Translations under genes and position numbers: made by a program
In this document: piece by piece, positions 1-7,211 of the stretch
How the letters are laid out: every line of letters starts with the position of its first letter
How positions within the stretch are numbered: the stretch's first letter is position 1
Assembly (NCBI GenBank): GCA_039908285.1
Contig: JAMOBE010000055.1
Coordinates: 1 to 24,439, forward strand
Source of the DNA: JAMOBE01 sp039908285
GTDB lineage: Bacteria; Pseudomonadota; Alphaproteobacteria; Rhodospirillales; Rhodospirillaceae
DNA length: 24,439 nt
Direction of reading: 5' to 3'
Notes under the pieces: model-generated
Database searches by the model: none
Told to the model about the DNA's origin: nothing
What the model saw: only the letters and a program-made list of their open reading frames with translations

Positions 1-14
1 GTGAGAAATGCGGG

Positions 15-49
15 CTAGAGCGTTTTCCGCCTGAGCGGAAACGCTCTAG
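15..49. repeat. Palindromic intergenic repeat, copy 1
   Basis: This is an imperfect palindrome. The left arm at 15-30 pairs with the right arm at 35-49 around a 4-nt loop; the arms differ only by one extra T in the left T-run. The core TGAGCGGAAAC with a flanking CTCTA is shared with the second palindrome at 89-114, so the two look like copies of one dispersed intergenic family. Similar AGAGCGTTTCCGC-type palindromes are common between genes in alphaproteobacteria (from general knowledge). It could act as a transcript-end hairpin for a gene to the left of the window, but no T-tract follows. Confidence 0.7.
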
Positions 50-88
50 AATTTGCCTCTGGCCGCTCAAGCGCCGCGCGGGCTTTTC

Positions 89-114
89 GCAGTTTCCGCT
101 TGAGCGGAAACTGC
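89..114. repeat. Palindromic intergenic repeat, copy 2
   Basis: This is a perfect 12-bp inverted repeat: the arm at 89-100 is the reverse complement of 103-114, with a 2-nt loop. It shares its AGCGGAAAC core and the following CTCTA with the palindrome at 15-49, about 40 bp away. The pair sits in a non-coding stretch (1-269) downstream of the tRNA-Ser gene. I see no ORF of convincing composition in this stretch. Confidence 0.7.
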
Positions 115-193
115 TCTAACCCCTCATGGGGCACGCCGGGAAGACGGGCAGTCCATCACCGTCTACCACCATCCACCCCAAGCGAGCATTCGT

Positions 194-217
194 TTGTGGG
201 TTGGCTTGTGGGTTGCC
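194..217. repeat. Tandem 12-bp direct repeat (2 copies)
   Basis: Two adjacent 12-mers, 194-205 and 206-217, read TTGTGGGTTGGC and TTGTGGGTTGCC and differ at one base. They lie in the non-coding stretch downstream of tRNA-Ser. No function is evident; replication slippage is the simplest origin. Confidence 0.6.
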
Positions 218-269
218 CCCCGGGCCGTTTCGCCCAGTCACTGAAAAACAAAGGAAATCTGCTCTCTCT

Positions 270-359
270 TGGCGGATGGGGTGGGATTCGAACCCACGGT
301 GGGCTTGCACCCACGCCGGTTTTCAAGACCGGTGCCTTAAACCGCTCGGCCACCCATCC
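270..359 (-). tRNA. tRNA-Ser (anticodon UGA)
   Basis: Read on the minus strand, the 5' acceptor strand GGATGGG (353-359) pairs with CCCATCC (274-280). This is followed by the discriminator G and a genomically encoded CCA (270-272). The anticodon loop CTTGAAA carries TGA at 323-325, which reads UCA serine codons. The D-arm GGCCGAGCGGTTTAAGGC is typical of serine tRNAs, as is the long variable arm between the anticodon stem and the T-arm (GTGGGTTCGAATCCCAC). At about 90 nt it fits a class II tRNA. The 3' end faces the palindrome-containing non-coding stretch, and no integrase or duplicated attachment core is visible there. Confidence 0.97.
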
Positions 360-381
360 AGGTCCATGGAGTCATCGGCAC

Positions 382-879
382 TCAGGGAATGACGTAGCTT
401 TTGGCGACGATGGTTTCGAGCACCGTCTTGTAGATGACCCTTTCGTCAGCGGTCAGGGGGCGCATCGCCTCGACGGCCTTGCCTTGAAGGTCCACGGCGC
501 GGATGGTCGGGGCAGAGGCTCCGCTGTCGAGACAAAGCGTCTGCCGGGCGATTCCGTGCACCTTCTGCTCGTAGCAGGTGCGTCCTTGCTTTTCATAGTA
601 GTAGTCCCCGTGCACCTTGCCGGCGACCAGGGTGCCGTAGGCGGTGACGGTGACGCCGCCACCAGTCTCGACCACGCGACCCGCCCCATCGGCGAGACCG
701 TTGCGGCAGGCGCCGTGCCAGACGATGGACTCGTTCTTCTCAGGGTACGGGTTCCACATCTTGCAGCCGTCGCCCCCGACGACGATCCAGTCCTCGGCGA
801 GTGCGGCGCCCCATACGGACATGGTCAGCACCCCCGCCCCGGCGATGGCCCGCAGTCCACCTCTGGTCACTTTCCGCAT
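382..879 (-). CDS. Small secreted protein with a MORN-like segment
   Basis: This is a protein of about 165 residues with no named family that I recognise. It has an N-terminal signal peptide: basic start, hydrophobic stretch, likely cleavage after Ala-Leu-Ala just before Glu-Asp. The mature part contains a segment of the form W-x-G-x-C-x-N-G-x-A-x-G-x-G, which resembles MORN-type repeats of exported proteins, and several cysteines that could form disulphides in the periplasm. I chose the ATG at 877-879 because GGAGGG lies about 6 nt upstream; an in-frame GTG at 880-882 is directly adjacent and would add one residue. It is transcribed towards the tRNA-Ser gene and is divergent from the YdcF-like gene, with about 130 bp between them for promoters. 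Function is unknown. Confidence 0.75.
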   Translation of the reverse strand: MRKVTRGGLRAIAGAGVLTMSVWGAALAEDWIVVGGDGCKMWNPYPEKNESIVWHGACRNGLADGAGRVVETGGGVTVTAYGTLVAGKVHGDYYYEKQGRTCYEQKVHGIARQTLCLDSGASAPTIRAVDLQGKAVEAMRPLTADERVIYKTVLETIVAKSYVIP

Positions 880-1012
880 CACGCCCTCCCCGACCGTGCA
901 TCATCCGGCCCGCAGTGGCCCGATGTGTCTTTACGGAGCGGATGATAGCATCCATTGTGTGATCCCTCCAGATCGGCGATCGTCGGTTGCCGGCATTTTT
1001 TCAGGTGATGGC

Positions 1013-1801
1013 ATGAGCTTCATCGCGTCCAAGCTTCTGTGGATCGATCCGATGACGGTGCTGTTCCTGATGCTTGCGGGGGGCGGTCTGCTGCTGTGGG
1101 CCGGCCGGTGGCCGCGGGTCGGCCGGTTTCTGATCGGGACCGGGACGCTGGCGGTGGTCCTGGTGGCGACGGTGCCGCTCGGAGAGTGGTCCCTGCTGCG
1201 GCTCGAGGACCGTTTCCCCATCGTCCGGACCCTGCCCCCCCGCGTCGATGGCATCATCGTGCTCGGCGGCTTCGTGGACCAGTTCATCAGTGCCGCCCGG
1301 GGACAGCCGTCGGTCAACGGCGCGGTGGGGCGGCTCATCGAGTTCGTCGCCCTGGCCCGCGAGCACCCCGAGGCACGGCTGATCATCACCGGCGGTTCCG
1401 GCGACCCGCTACGCCAGGACATCAAGGAGGCGGGGGTGGCCCGCGACGTGCTTCGGCGGCTCGGGTTCGACGACGGCCGTGTCGTGTTCGAGGACCAGTC
1501 GCGGAACACCTGGGAGAATGCCGTGTTCTCGAAGGCCCTGATGACGCCCGCTCCCGGCGAGACCTGGGTGCTGATCACCTCCGCCTTCCACATGCCGCGG
1601 GCGATGGGGGCGTTTCGCGCCGTGGACTGGCCGGTGCTGCCCTATCCGGTGGGCTACCAGACCGAGGGTCGGATGACCTGGCGAATCGGCGTCGGCAAGG
1701 GGTTGTCGTCCCTGTGGGTGGCCCATGAGTGGATCGGCCTCGTTGCGTACTGGCTGATGGGCCGCTCCCCGGACATTTTTCCATCTCCCGATTCTCCCTA
1801 G
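1013..1801 (+). CDS. YdcF/ElyC-family (DUF218) inner-membrane protein
   Basis: This is a 262-residue protein. Two N-terminal hydrophobic helices (about 13-31 and 39-56) are followed by a DUF218 domain. Visible family motifs are the DGIIVLGG strand at 79-86, ITGGSGD at 125-131, the polar block FEDQSRNTWENA at 159-170 and the ITSAFHMPRA segment at 188-197. Members such as E. coli ElyC affect envelope and peptidoglycan or lipid-carrier homeostasis, but their enzymatic activity is not firmly known. The ATG at 1013 has AGG about 7 nt upstream; the frame stays open further 5' but has no domain content there. It heads a plus-strand run of murein genes (lytic transglycosylase, RlpA, carboxypeptidase), which fits an envelope role. 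Confidence 0.87.
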   Translation: MSFIASKLLWIDPMTVLFLMLAGGGLLLWAGRWPRVGRFLIGTGTLAVVLVATVPLGEWSLLRLEDRFPIVRTLPPRVDGIIVLGGFVDQFISAARGQPSVNGAVGRLIEFVALAREHPEARLIITGGSGDPLRQDIKEAGVARDVLRRLGFDDGRVVFEDQSRNTWENAVFSKALMTPAPGETWVLITSAFHMPRAMGAFRAVDWPVLPYPVGYQTEGRMTWRIGVGKGLSSLWVAHEWIGLVAYWLMGRSPDIFPSPDSP

Positions 1802-1858
1802 CATGTGGCACAAGGTGCCGACGCGTGACGAGGACATCCAGGGGAAGGAAGCGGAGAC

Positions 1859-2863
1859 ATGGCGATGCGGCTCGGACTCAGGGGCTTGGCGACGGTGGCG
1901 TGTCTGGCGGGTGGCCTGCTGGTGGGAGCGGGAGCGGAGACGACCGCGGCCGCCGAACCGCAGACCCAGTCCTTCGAGGCGTGGCTTCAGGACCTCCGGA
2001 CCGAGGCGGCGGGCCGGGGCATCACCGCGAAGACCCTCGACGCCACCCTGACCGGCGTCCAGCCGATTCCAAAGGTGCTGGACCTCGATCGCCGCCAGCC
2101 GGAATTCAAGCTGTCCTTTGAGAAGTACATGGCCACGGCCGCGTCCCCGGCCCGCATGGACAAGGGCCGCCGGCTGATGGCCACCCACAAGGCCCTCCTC
2201 GAGGCCGTCGGCAGGAAGTACGGTGTGCAGCCCCGCTTCATCGTCGCCCTGTGGGGCATCGAGACCGACTTCGGCCGCGTCACCGGGGGATTTCCGGTGA
2301 TACCGGCACTGGCCACCCTGGCCTACGACGGACGCCGGTCCAAATATTTCCGTCAGGAACTGATGGACGCCCTGCTCATCGTCGATCAGGGCCACATCGC
2401 CGCCGACCGGATGATCGGCTCATGGGCGGGGGCCATGGGCCAGAGTCAGTTCATGCCGTCGAGCTTCCTCAAGTTCGCCGAGGACTACGACGGCGACGGC
2501 CGCCGCGACATCTGGGGCACCCGTGCCGACGTGTTCGCCTCCGCCGCCAATTACCTGGCGAAATCGGGCTGGAATGCGGACGAGACATGGGGCCGGGCGG
2601 TGCGACTGCCGAAGGGATTCGACACCTCCCTCGCCACCTTCGACGTGCACAAGTCGCTTGAGGAGTGGAGCCGCCTCGGCGTCAGGGCGGCCGATGGCCG
2701 CCCCCTGCCGAAGAAGGCCATCAGGGCGGCACTGGTGCTGGCCCAGCCCGGCGGTCCGGCCTTCCTGGTCTATGGCAATTTCGAGACGGTTCTGAAATGG
2801 AATCGCTCCAATCTATTCGCCCTCGCCGTTGGACACCTTGCGGATGCCTTCGCTCACCGGTAG
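1859..2863 (+). CDS. Lytic murein transglycosylase, MltB type (SLT_2)
   Basis: This periplasmic enzyme should cleave the MurNAc-GlcNAc bond of peptidoglycan to leave 1,6-anhydro-MurNAc ends. It has 334 residues. An N-terminal export signal (about 1-32) is followed by the MltB-like catalytic domain, with the catalytic glutamate in the ALWGIETDFG motif at E135. Further on come the GAMGQSQFMPSSF segment and the YDGDGRRDIW segment typical of the family. A Cys at 15 in the signal region is not in a good lipobox, so I read it as soluble periplasmic. An in-frame ATG at 1865 is an alternative start with GGAG about 8 nt upstream; the ATG at 1859 has AAGGAA 8 nt upstream. It lies 57 nt after the YdcF-like gene and 43 nt before rlpA, consistent with one transcription unit for wall remodelling. 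Confidence 0.93.
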   Translation: MAMRLGLRGLATVACLAGGLLVGAGAETTAAAEPQTQSFEAWLQDLRTEAAGRGITAKTLDATLTGVQPIPKVLDLDRRQPEFKLSFEKYMATAASPARMDKGRRLMATHKALLEAVGRKYGVQPRFIVALWGIETDFGRVTGGFPVIPALATLAYDGRRSKYFRQELMDALLIVDQGHIAADRMIGSWAGAMGQSQFMPSSFLKFAEDYDGDGRRDIWGTRADVFASAANYLAKSGWNADETWGRAVRLPKGFDTSLATFDVHKSLEEWSRLGVRAADGRPLPKKAIRAALVLAQPGGPAFLVYGNFETVLKWNRSNLFALAVGHLADAFAHR

Positions 2864-2906
2864 ACTTCCAGATATCGTCGTCAGGGGAGAGCAGGTACGC
2901 CAATCC

Positions 2907-3893
2907 ATGCGGAGCAGGCCAACCATACGGGCCGTCGTCCTCGGTCTTGCGTGCCTGTTGCCCGCCGCGTGCGGAGTGACTCGCCCGGTGAGCCATCAGC
3001 CGCCGCAGCCGGCGGCGGGGCCGGTTGCCGCCGAGACGGGGAACTACAAGGTCGGAGAGCCCTACCAGATCAACGGCATCTGGTACTACCCCCACGAGGA
3101 TTACGACTATCGGGAAAACGGCGTGGCCTCGTGGTATGGCGCGGATTTCCACGGCAAGCGCACGGCCAACGGCGAGATCTACGACATGAATGCCATGACG
3201 GCGGCGCATCGCACCTTGCCGATGCCCAGTCTGGTACGGGTCACCAACCAGACCAACGGCCGGACGCTGGTGGTCAGGGTCAACGACCGGGGCCCCTTCG
3301 CCAACGACCGCATTCTCGACCTGTCGCGGCGGTCGGCGCAGTTGCTGGGGTTCGAGGAGGCCGGGACCACCCGGGTGAAGGTCGAGATCCTGACCGAGGA
3401 AAGCATCGCCCTGAAGAGCCAGCTCCTGCGCAACAACCTCGCCGGCGCTCCCCGCGTCGATTCGGTTCCCCGCGCCATCGTGGCCAGCGAAACCCTGCCG
3501 CCGCTGCCGGTCACCAGCGAGGCCCTGCCGCCGGTGGCCGCCGCCCGTTCCCCGGCACCTCCCCCCAAGGCCAAGGTCGCGACCCCGGCAGCCGCGCCAA
3601 CGCCCGCCAAGGCCCCGGCGAAGGCCGCGCCTCCGGCCACGCCGCCGGCAGGCGTGGAAAAGCCCGGGGTATTCGTGCAGGCCGCTTCCTTCGCCAACGA
3701 GGATTTCGCCCGGCGCCTCGGCACCCAGCTCAAGTCCTACGGCCCCACCAGCCTTCTCCCCCTGGACATGGGCGACCGCCGCATGTGGCGGGTGCGACTC
3801 GGGCCATGGGTGCGGCAAAAGGATGCCGAACAGGCGCTCGACAAGGTCCGAAAAGCCGGGTTCAGGGATGCGCGCCTCGTGGTCGTCGACTAG
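2907..3893 (+). CDS. rlpA: Septal ring lytic transglycosylase RlpA family lipoprotein
   Basis: This is a 328-residue protein. The signal sequence ends in LPAAC with a candidate lipid-modified Cys22. A double-psi beta-barrel RlpA domain (about 72-163) starts with GVASWYG and carries TAAHRTLP (H101) and VRVNDRGPF (D127); the equivalent His and Asp are needed for activity in the Pseudomonas enzyme. A low-complexity Ala/Pro/Lys linker (about 190-250) leads to a C-terminal SPOR domain (about 252-328), which binds denuded glycan strands at the septum. Family members cleave denuded glycan or help daughter-cell separation. The frame is open upstream to 2829, inside the previous gene, but the signal peptide only makes sense from the ATG at 2907. 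Its neighbours are other murein enzymes. Confidence 0.93.
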   Translation: MRSRPTIRAVVLGLACLLPAACGVTRPVSHQPPQPAAGPVAAETGNYKVGEPYQINGIWYYPHEDYDYRENGVASWYGADFHGKRTANGEIYDMNAMTAAHRTLPMPSLVRVTNQTNGRTLVVRVNDRGPFANDRILDLSRRSAQLLGFEEAGTTRVKVEILTEESIALKSQLLRNNLAGAPRVDSVPRAIVASETLPPLPVTSEALPPVAAARSPAPPPKAKVATPAAAPTPAKAPAKAAPPATPPAGVEKPGVFVQAASFANEDFARRLGTQLKSYGPTSLLPLDMGDRRMWRVRLGPWVRQKDAEQALDKVRKAGFRDARLVVVD

Positions 3894-3930
3894 GAATACC
3901 CATACCACCTGCTCTGAGATGGAGAGTCAT

Positions 3931-5094
3931 ATGCGTCTTCCACGCCTTGCGCGCGACCTGCGGTCGCTTCTCGGCGCGCTTTCGCTGATCCTGCTATCAG
4001 CGGCGGCGGCGGCGGGCGCGGCCCCCATGGAGACATCGGCGAAGCAGGCCTACATCGTCGACTTCGAGACCGGCAGCGTTCTGCTCGACAAAAATTCCGA
4101 CCAGTTGATGGCGCCGTCGTCGATGAGCAAGCTCATGACGGTGTACATGGTGTTCGAGCGATTGAAGGAGGGGACTCTGTCCCTCGACGACCAGTTTACC
4201 GTCAGCGAACGCGCCTGGCGGACCGGCGGCTCGAAGATGTTCGTCCCACTGAACGGCCGGGTAAAGGTGGAGGACCTGCTCCGCGGCATCATCATCCAGT
4301 CGGGCAACGACGCCTGCGTGGTGGTGGCCGAGGGCCTGGCCCAGTCGGAAGAGGCCTTCTCCGCCGAGATGACCAAGAAGGCCACCAAGATCGGGTTGCA
4401 GCACAGTACCTTGAGGAACGCAACCGGCCTGCCGGCGCCCGATCACCTGATGACGGCGCGTGACCTGGCCATTCTGGCCAAGCGAATCATCGCTGACTTC
4501 CCCCAGTATTATCCGATCTTCAAGGAACTTAACTTTACCTACAACAACATCAAGCAGGGCAACCGCAACCCTCTGCTCTACCAGCCCGCAACCGGGGGTG
4601 ACGGCCTGAAGACCGGCCATACCGAGGGGGCGGGATACGGCCTGACCGCATCGGCCATCCGCGACGGACGGCGGCTGATCATGGTGCTCAACGGGATGGA
4701 GAGCATGAAGATTCGGACCCAGGAATCCGAACGACTGATCGACTGGGCCTTCCGCGATTTCGAGAACGTCCGGCTGTTCGATGGCGGCGAGGTCGTCACC
4801 ACGGCCGAGGTCTGGCTGGGCGGCCAGCCCAGCGTGTCGCTGGTGGCGGAAAAGAGGATATTGGCCACCCTGCCCCGCACCGCCATCAAGGACATCAAGG
4901 TGGCCGCCGTGTTCGACGGCCCGGTTCCCGCCCCGATCCGCAAGGGCGAGCGCATCGCCACCCTGACGATCAACGCCCCCGGCATCCCCGCGACCCAGGT
5001 GCCGCTGGTGGCGGGGGAGGACGTGGACCGCCTGGGCTTCGTCGGGCGCCTGTTCGCCGCCGCCAAGCACATCCTGTGGGGCTTCGCCAACTGA
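3931..5094 (+). CDS. dacA: D-alanyl-D-alanine carboxypeptidase (PBP5/6 type)
   Basis: This is a 387-residue low-molecular-weight penicillin-binding protein that removes the terminal D-Ala from pentapeptide stems in the periplasm. All three active-site motifs are intact: SxxK at S64-K67 (SMSK), SxN at S124-G-N126 and KTG at 227-229. A signal peptide with an alanine run occupies about 1-31. After the peptidase domain comes a C-terminal beta domain (about 285-370) and a short terminal segment, probably the amphipathic membrane anchor of the family. The ATG at 3931 is chosen because GGAG lies 6 nt upstream; an ATG at 3919 is in frame but lacks such a site. The stop codon overlaps the tmk start by one base, so the two are probably translationally coupled. 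The symbol dacA follows the family; dacC would be equally defensible. Confidence 0.94.
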   Translation: MRLPRLARDLRSLLGALSLILLSAAAAAGAAPMETSAKQAYIVDFETGSVLLDKNSDQLMAPSSMSKLMTVYMVFERLKEGTLSLDDQFTVSERAWRTGGSKMFVPLNGRVKVEDLLRGIIIQSGNDACVVVAEGLAQSEEAFSAEMTKKATKIGLQHSTLRNATGLPAPDHLMTARDLAILAKRIIADFPQYYPIFKELNFTYNNIKQGNRNPLLYQPATGGDGLKTGHTEGAGYGLTASAIRDGRRLIMVLNGMESMKIRTQESERLIDWAFRDFENVRLFDGGEVVTTAEVWLGGQPSVSLVAEKRILATLPRTAIKDIKVAAVFDGPVPAPIRKGERIATLTINAPGIPATQVPLVAGEDVDRLGFVGRLFAAAKHILWGFAN

Positions 5095-5738
5095 TGACCC
5101 GGGGCCGCTTCGTCACCTTCGAGGGGGGAGAGGGTGCCGGCAAGTCGACCCAGGTCCGCCTCCTCATCGAGGCACTGGGTCGGGCCGGCATCGACGCGCT
5201 GGCGACTCGCGAGCCCGGCGGCGCTCCGGGGGCCGAGCAGATCCGGCGGCTGCTGGTGGAGGGCGACGTCGGGCGCTGGGACCCGATGACCGAGGCCCTG
5301 CTGCACTTCGCCGCCCGGCGCGATCATATGGCGAGAACGGTGTGGCCAGCCCTGGACGCCGGCCGGTGGGTGGTCAGCGACCGCTTCGCCGACTCCACCA
5401 TGGCCTATCAGGGCCATGGCCAGGCCCTGGACCGGTCCGTCATCGAGGGGCTGTACCGGCTGGTTCTCGGGGACTTCGCCCCGGACCTCACCGTGATCCT
5501 GGACCTCCCGGTGGAAGTGGGCCTGGGGCGCGCCGCCGCCCGCAACGGCTCCGGGGTCGAGGACCGCTACGAACGCATGGGACTCGACTTTCACCGACGG
5601 CTGCGCCAGGCCTTCCTCGACATCGCCGCCCGCGAGCCGACCCGCTGCGTGGTCATCCCCGCCGACGGCACCCCAGCCGCGATCCACGCCGCGATCCTGG
5701 ACGCCCTCCGCCTTCACCTGGACATCCCGGTGGCTTGA
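5094..5738 (+). CDS. tmk: Thymidylate kinase (dTMP kinase)
   Basis: This enzyme phosphorylates dTMP to dTDP with ATP, a cytoplasmic step of dTTP synthesis. It has 214 residues, normal for the family. The P-loop GGEGAGKST is at 11-19, the TREPGGAPGAEQIR substrate-binding motif is at about 38-51, the SDRFADSTMAYQG segment starts at about 95, and the LID region with GVEDRYERMGLDFH is at about 154-167. The start ATG overlaps the dacA stop (ATGA, 5092-5096). In many alphaproteobacteria tmk is followed by holB (DNA polymerase III delta'), as I recall. Here the run stops, and 9 nt later a convergent Fic gene ends, so the usual order appears broken. Confidence 0.96.
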   Translation: MTRGRFVTFEGGEGAGKSTQVRLLIEALGRAGIDALATREPGGAPGAEQIRRLLVEGDVGRWDPMTEALLHFAARRDHMARTVWPALDAGRWVVSDRFADSTMAYQGHGQALDRSVIEGLYRLVLGDFAPDLTVILDLPVEVGLGRAAARNGSGVEDRYERMGLDFHRRLRQAFLDIAAREPTRCVVIPADGTPAAIHAAILDALRLHLDIPVA

Positions 5739-5747
5739 TCCAATGCG

Positions 5748-7211
5748 TCAGAGATTGTCCGCAAGCTCTTGAAGAGCCACGACAAGTACCCGTTCCCGCC
5801 AGGGCTGGAAGCGGCTCAGCGCCTTTTCCTCCGTCTCGTTGCGAAAGAACACGAAGGCCTCGTCGGCAACCGGAATGATCGACGATCGTGTCTGTCCCTC
5901 GCCGTCCACATCCCTGAATTCGAGGAACGGCGCGCAGACCAGACTGCCGTTGAAGACACGGCCGATGCCGTGGAAGCTGAACACCAGTGATGCCTTGCGC
6001 TTCCAGGCCATCTTCAGGCCAACCCAGGCCCTATACTCACTGGTGTTGGCGAAATAATGCAGACCCCTGGCAGTTTCAATGATCTGCGAACGGTAATAAT
6101 GCTCGGTTCCCTCTTCAGATCGCCTGACGGAGACTTCTGCCGCCGCCGTAAAGCGTTGCAACGCCTTGAGGACATCGGGCGAGATCGTCTCAAGACGCCG
6201 CCGAATATCGTCCTCGAGAACCCGGGCGTGGTTGAATACAGTCTTCAGATCCTGTTCGCCAATCTCCTGTTTACGCTCGGCCGCCCGCAACAGGCCGCCA
6301 AGAACCTGGCCAACATCCGCCGTGGCCGAGATGAGATTTTCGGAAATCGCCGTCGCCCGGCGGAACTGATCGCGTTGAAGCCGGGCGAAGAAGGCGACCA
6401 GCGGCTTGAGATCGCCCTGGTCAGCCTTCTCCAGGGCATCCAGGTAGATGGTCCTCCCGTCCCTGGTGACGACCAGCGGAAACAGGCCGGCCTGTATCAG
6501 GACCAGGGAGGCCAGGGCACGCGCCACGCGGCCGTTGCCATCCTGGAATGGGTGAATCTGGCTGAAACGATGATGGAGCCAGGCCGCCTGGACGTCGGCC
6601 GGAACTCCCTTCTCCCGATGTTCCAGGTGCAGCGCGACCAGACGATCCATTTCGGAGGCGACCTGTTCCGGCGGACAGTACGTATACAGGATGCCATCGC
6701 GGGTCGGATAATTGACCTGTGTCTTCCAGGCACCGCGTTCGAGGAGCACCTCAATGCCGCGACCACTGGGATCGACGGCGTCCGTATGGGTCTGACTTCT
6801 GAGCAGCGCGGCGTGAAGCTCCTTGATGTAGGACACCGATAGCGTCCGCCGGTTGGTAACGAAGTCGAAAACCCCCTCCAGGGCATCCTTCTGGTCCTCC
6901 AGCAGCCGGATGACGTGGTCGCGCGGCTTGTTGGTCGCCCCATGGCCGATGAGTTCCGCCTGAAACCCCCGTTCGATGAGGGTCTGGGTCACGCCCCGGT
7001 CCAAGTCGTAAAGATTCTCGATGATCCCCGTCTCGATCGCCCACTCGCGGTTCAGATGTTCCCGGAATTCGGCAAGCTGCCTGGTTCCCTTCAGACGCTC
7101 CTGCTGCTCCTTCCAGATCGCCCGGATGCTCTCCATCTCGCTGGCGCCAAGGTCGGGCCAATTCGGCTCGAGATCGAGGATCCCGGTTTCAGGTGGCCAG
7201 ATGCTGATCAC
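5748..7211 (-). CDS. Fic-family protein adenylyltransferase, class II with inhibitory motif
   Basis: This is a 487-residue protein predicted to transfer AMP (or another NMP) to hydroxyl side chains of target proteins. The canonical Fic motif HPFQDGNGRVAR is complete at 220-231, with catalytic H220. An N-terminal helix contains T61-G-I-I-E65-N66, matching the (S/T)xxxE(G/N) auto-inhibitory motif whose Glu blocks ATP gamma-phosphate binding in class II Fic proteins. A long C-terminal region (about 290-487) has a helical segment and a distinct C-terminal part that I cannot assign. The GTG at 7209-7211 overlaps the recX stop (GTGA), giving probable coupling; an ATG at codon 26 is the main alternative start. 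By eye its GC content is lower than that of its neighbours, which hints at acquisition. The target is unknown. Confidence 0.9.
   Translation of the reverse strand: MISIWPPETGILDLEPNWPDLGASEMESIRAIWKEQQERLKGTRQLAEFREHLNREWAIETGIIENLYDLDRGVTQTLIERGFQAELIGHGATNKPRDHVIRLLEDQKDALEGVFDFVTNRRTLSVSYIKELHAALLRSQTHTDAVDPSGRGIEVLLERGAWKTQVNYPTRDGILYTYCPPEQVASEMDRLVALHLEHREKGVPADVQAAWLHHRFSQIHPFQDGNGRVARALASLVLIQAGLFPLVVTRDGRTIYLDALEKADQGDLKPLVAFFARLQRDQFRRATAISENLISATADVGQVLGGLLRAAERKQEIGEQDLKTVFNHARVLEDDIRRRLETISPDVLKALQRFTAAAEVSVRRSEEGTEHYYRSQIIETARGLHYFANTSEYRAWVGLKMAWKRKASLVFSFHGIGRVFNGSLVCAPFLEFRDVDGEGQTRSSIIPVADEAFVFFRNETEEKALSRFQPWRERVLVVALQELADNL

Noticed and set aside
270..359. tRNA-Ser as an integration site of a genomic island.
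   Set aside because: No integrase, no duplicated tRNA 3' end and no shift to foreign gene content are visible on either side within the window.
644..1012. 5' extension of the YdcF-like frame and the overlapping frame at 100-945.
   Set aside because: They cross the minus-strand secreted-protein gene and the tRNA, and lack conserved sequence. The membrane helices and ribosome-binding site fit the ATG at 1013.
1807..1819. GGCAC-AAG-GTGCC hairpin after the YdcF-like gene.
   Set aside because: A 5-bp stem without a T-tract inside a likely operon is expected by chance at this GC content.
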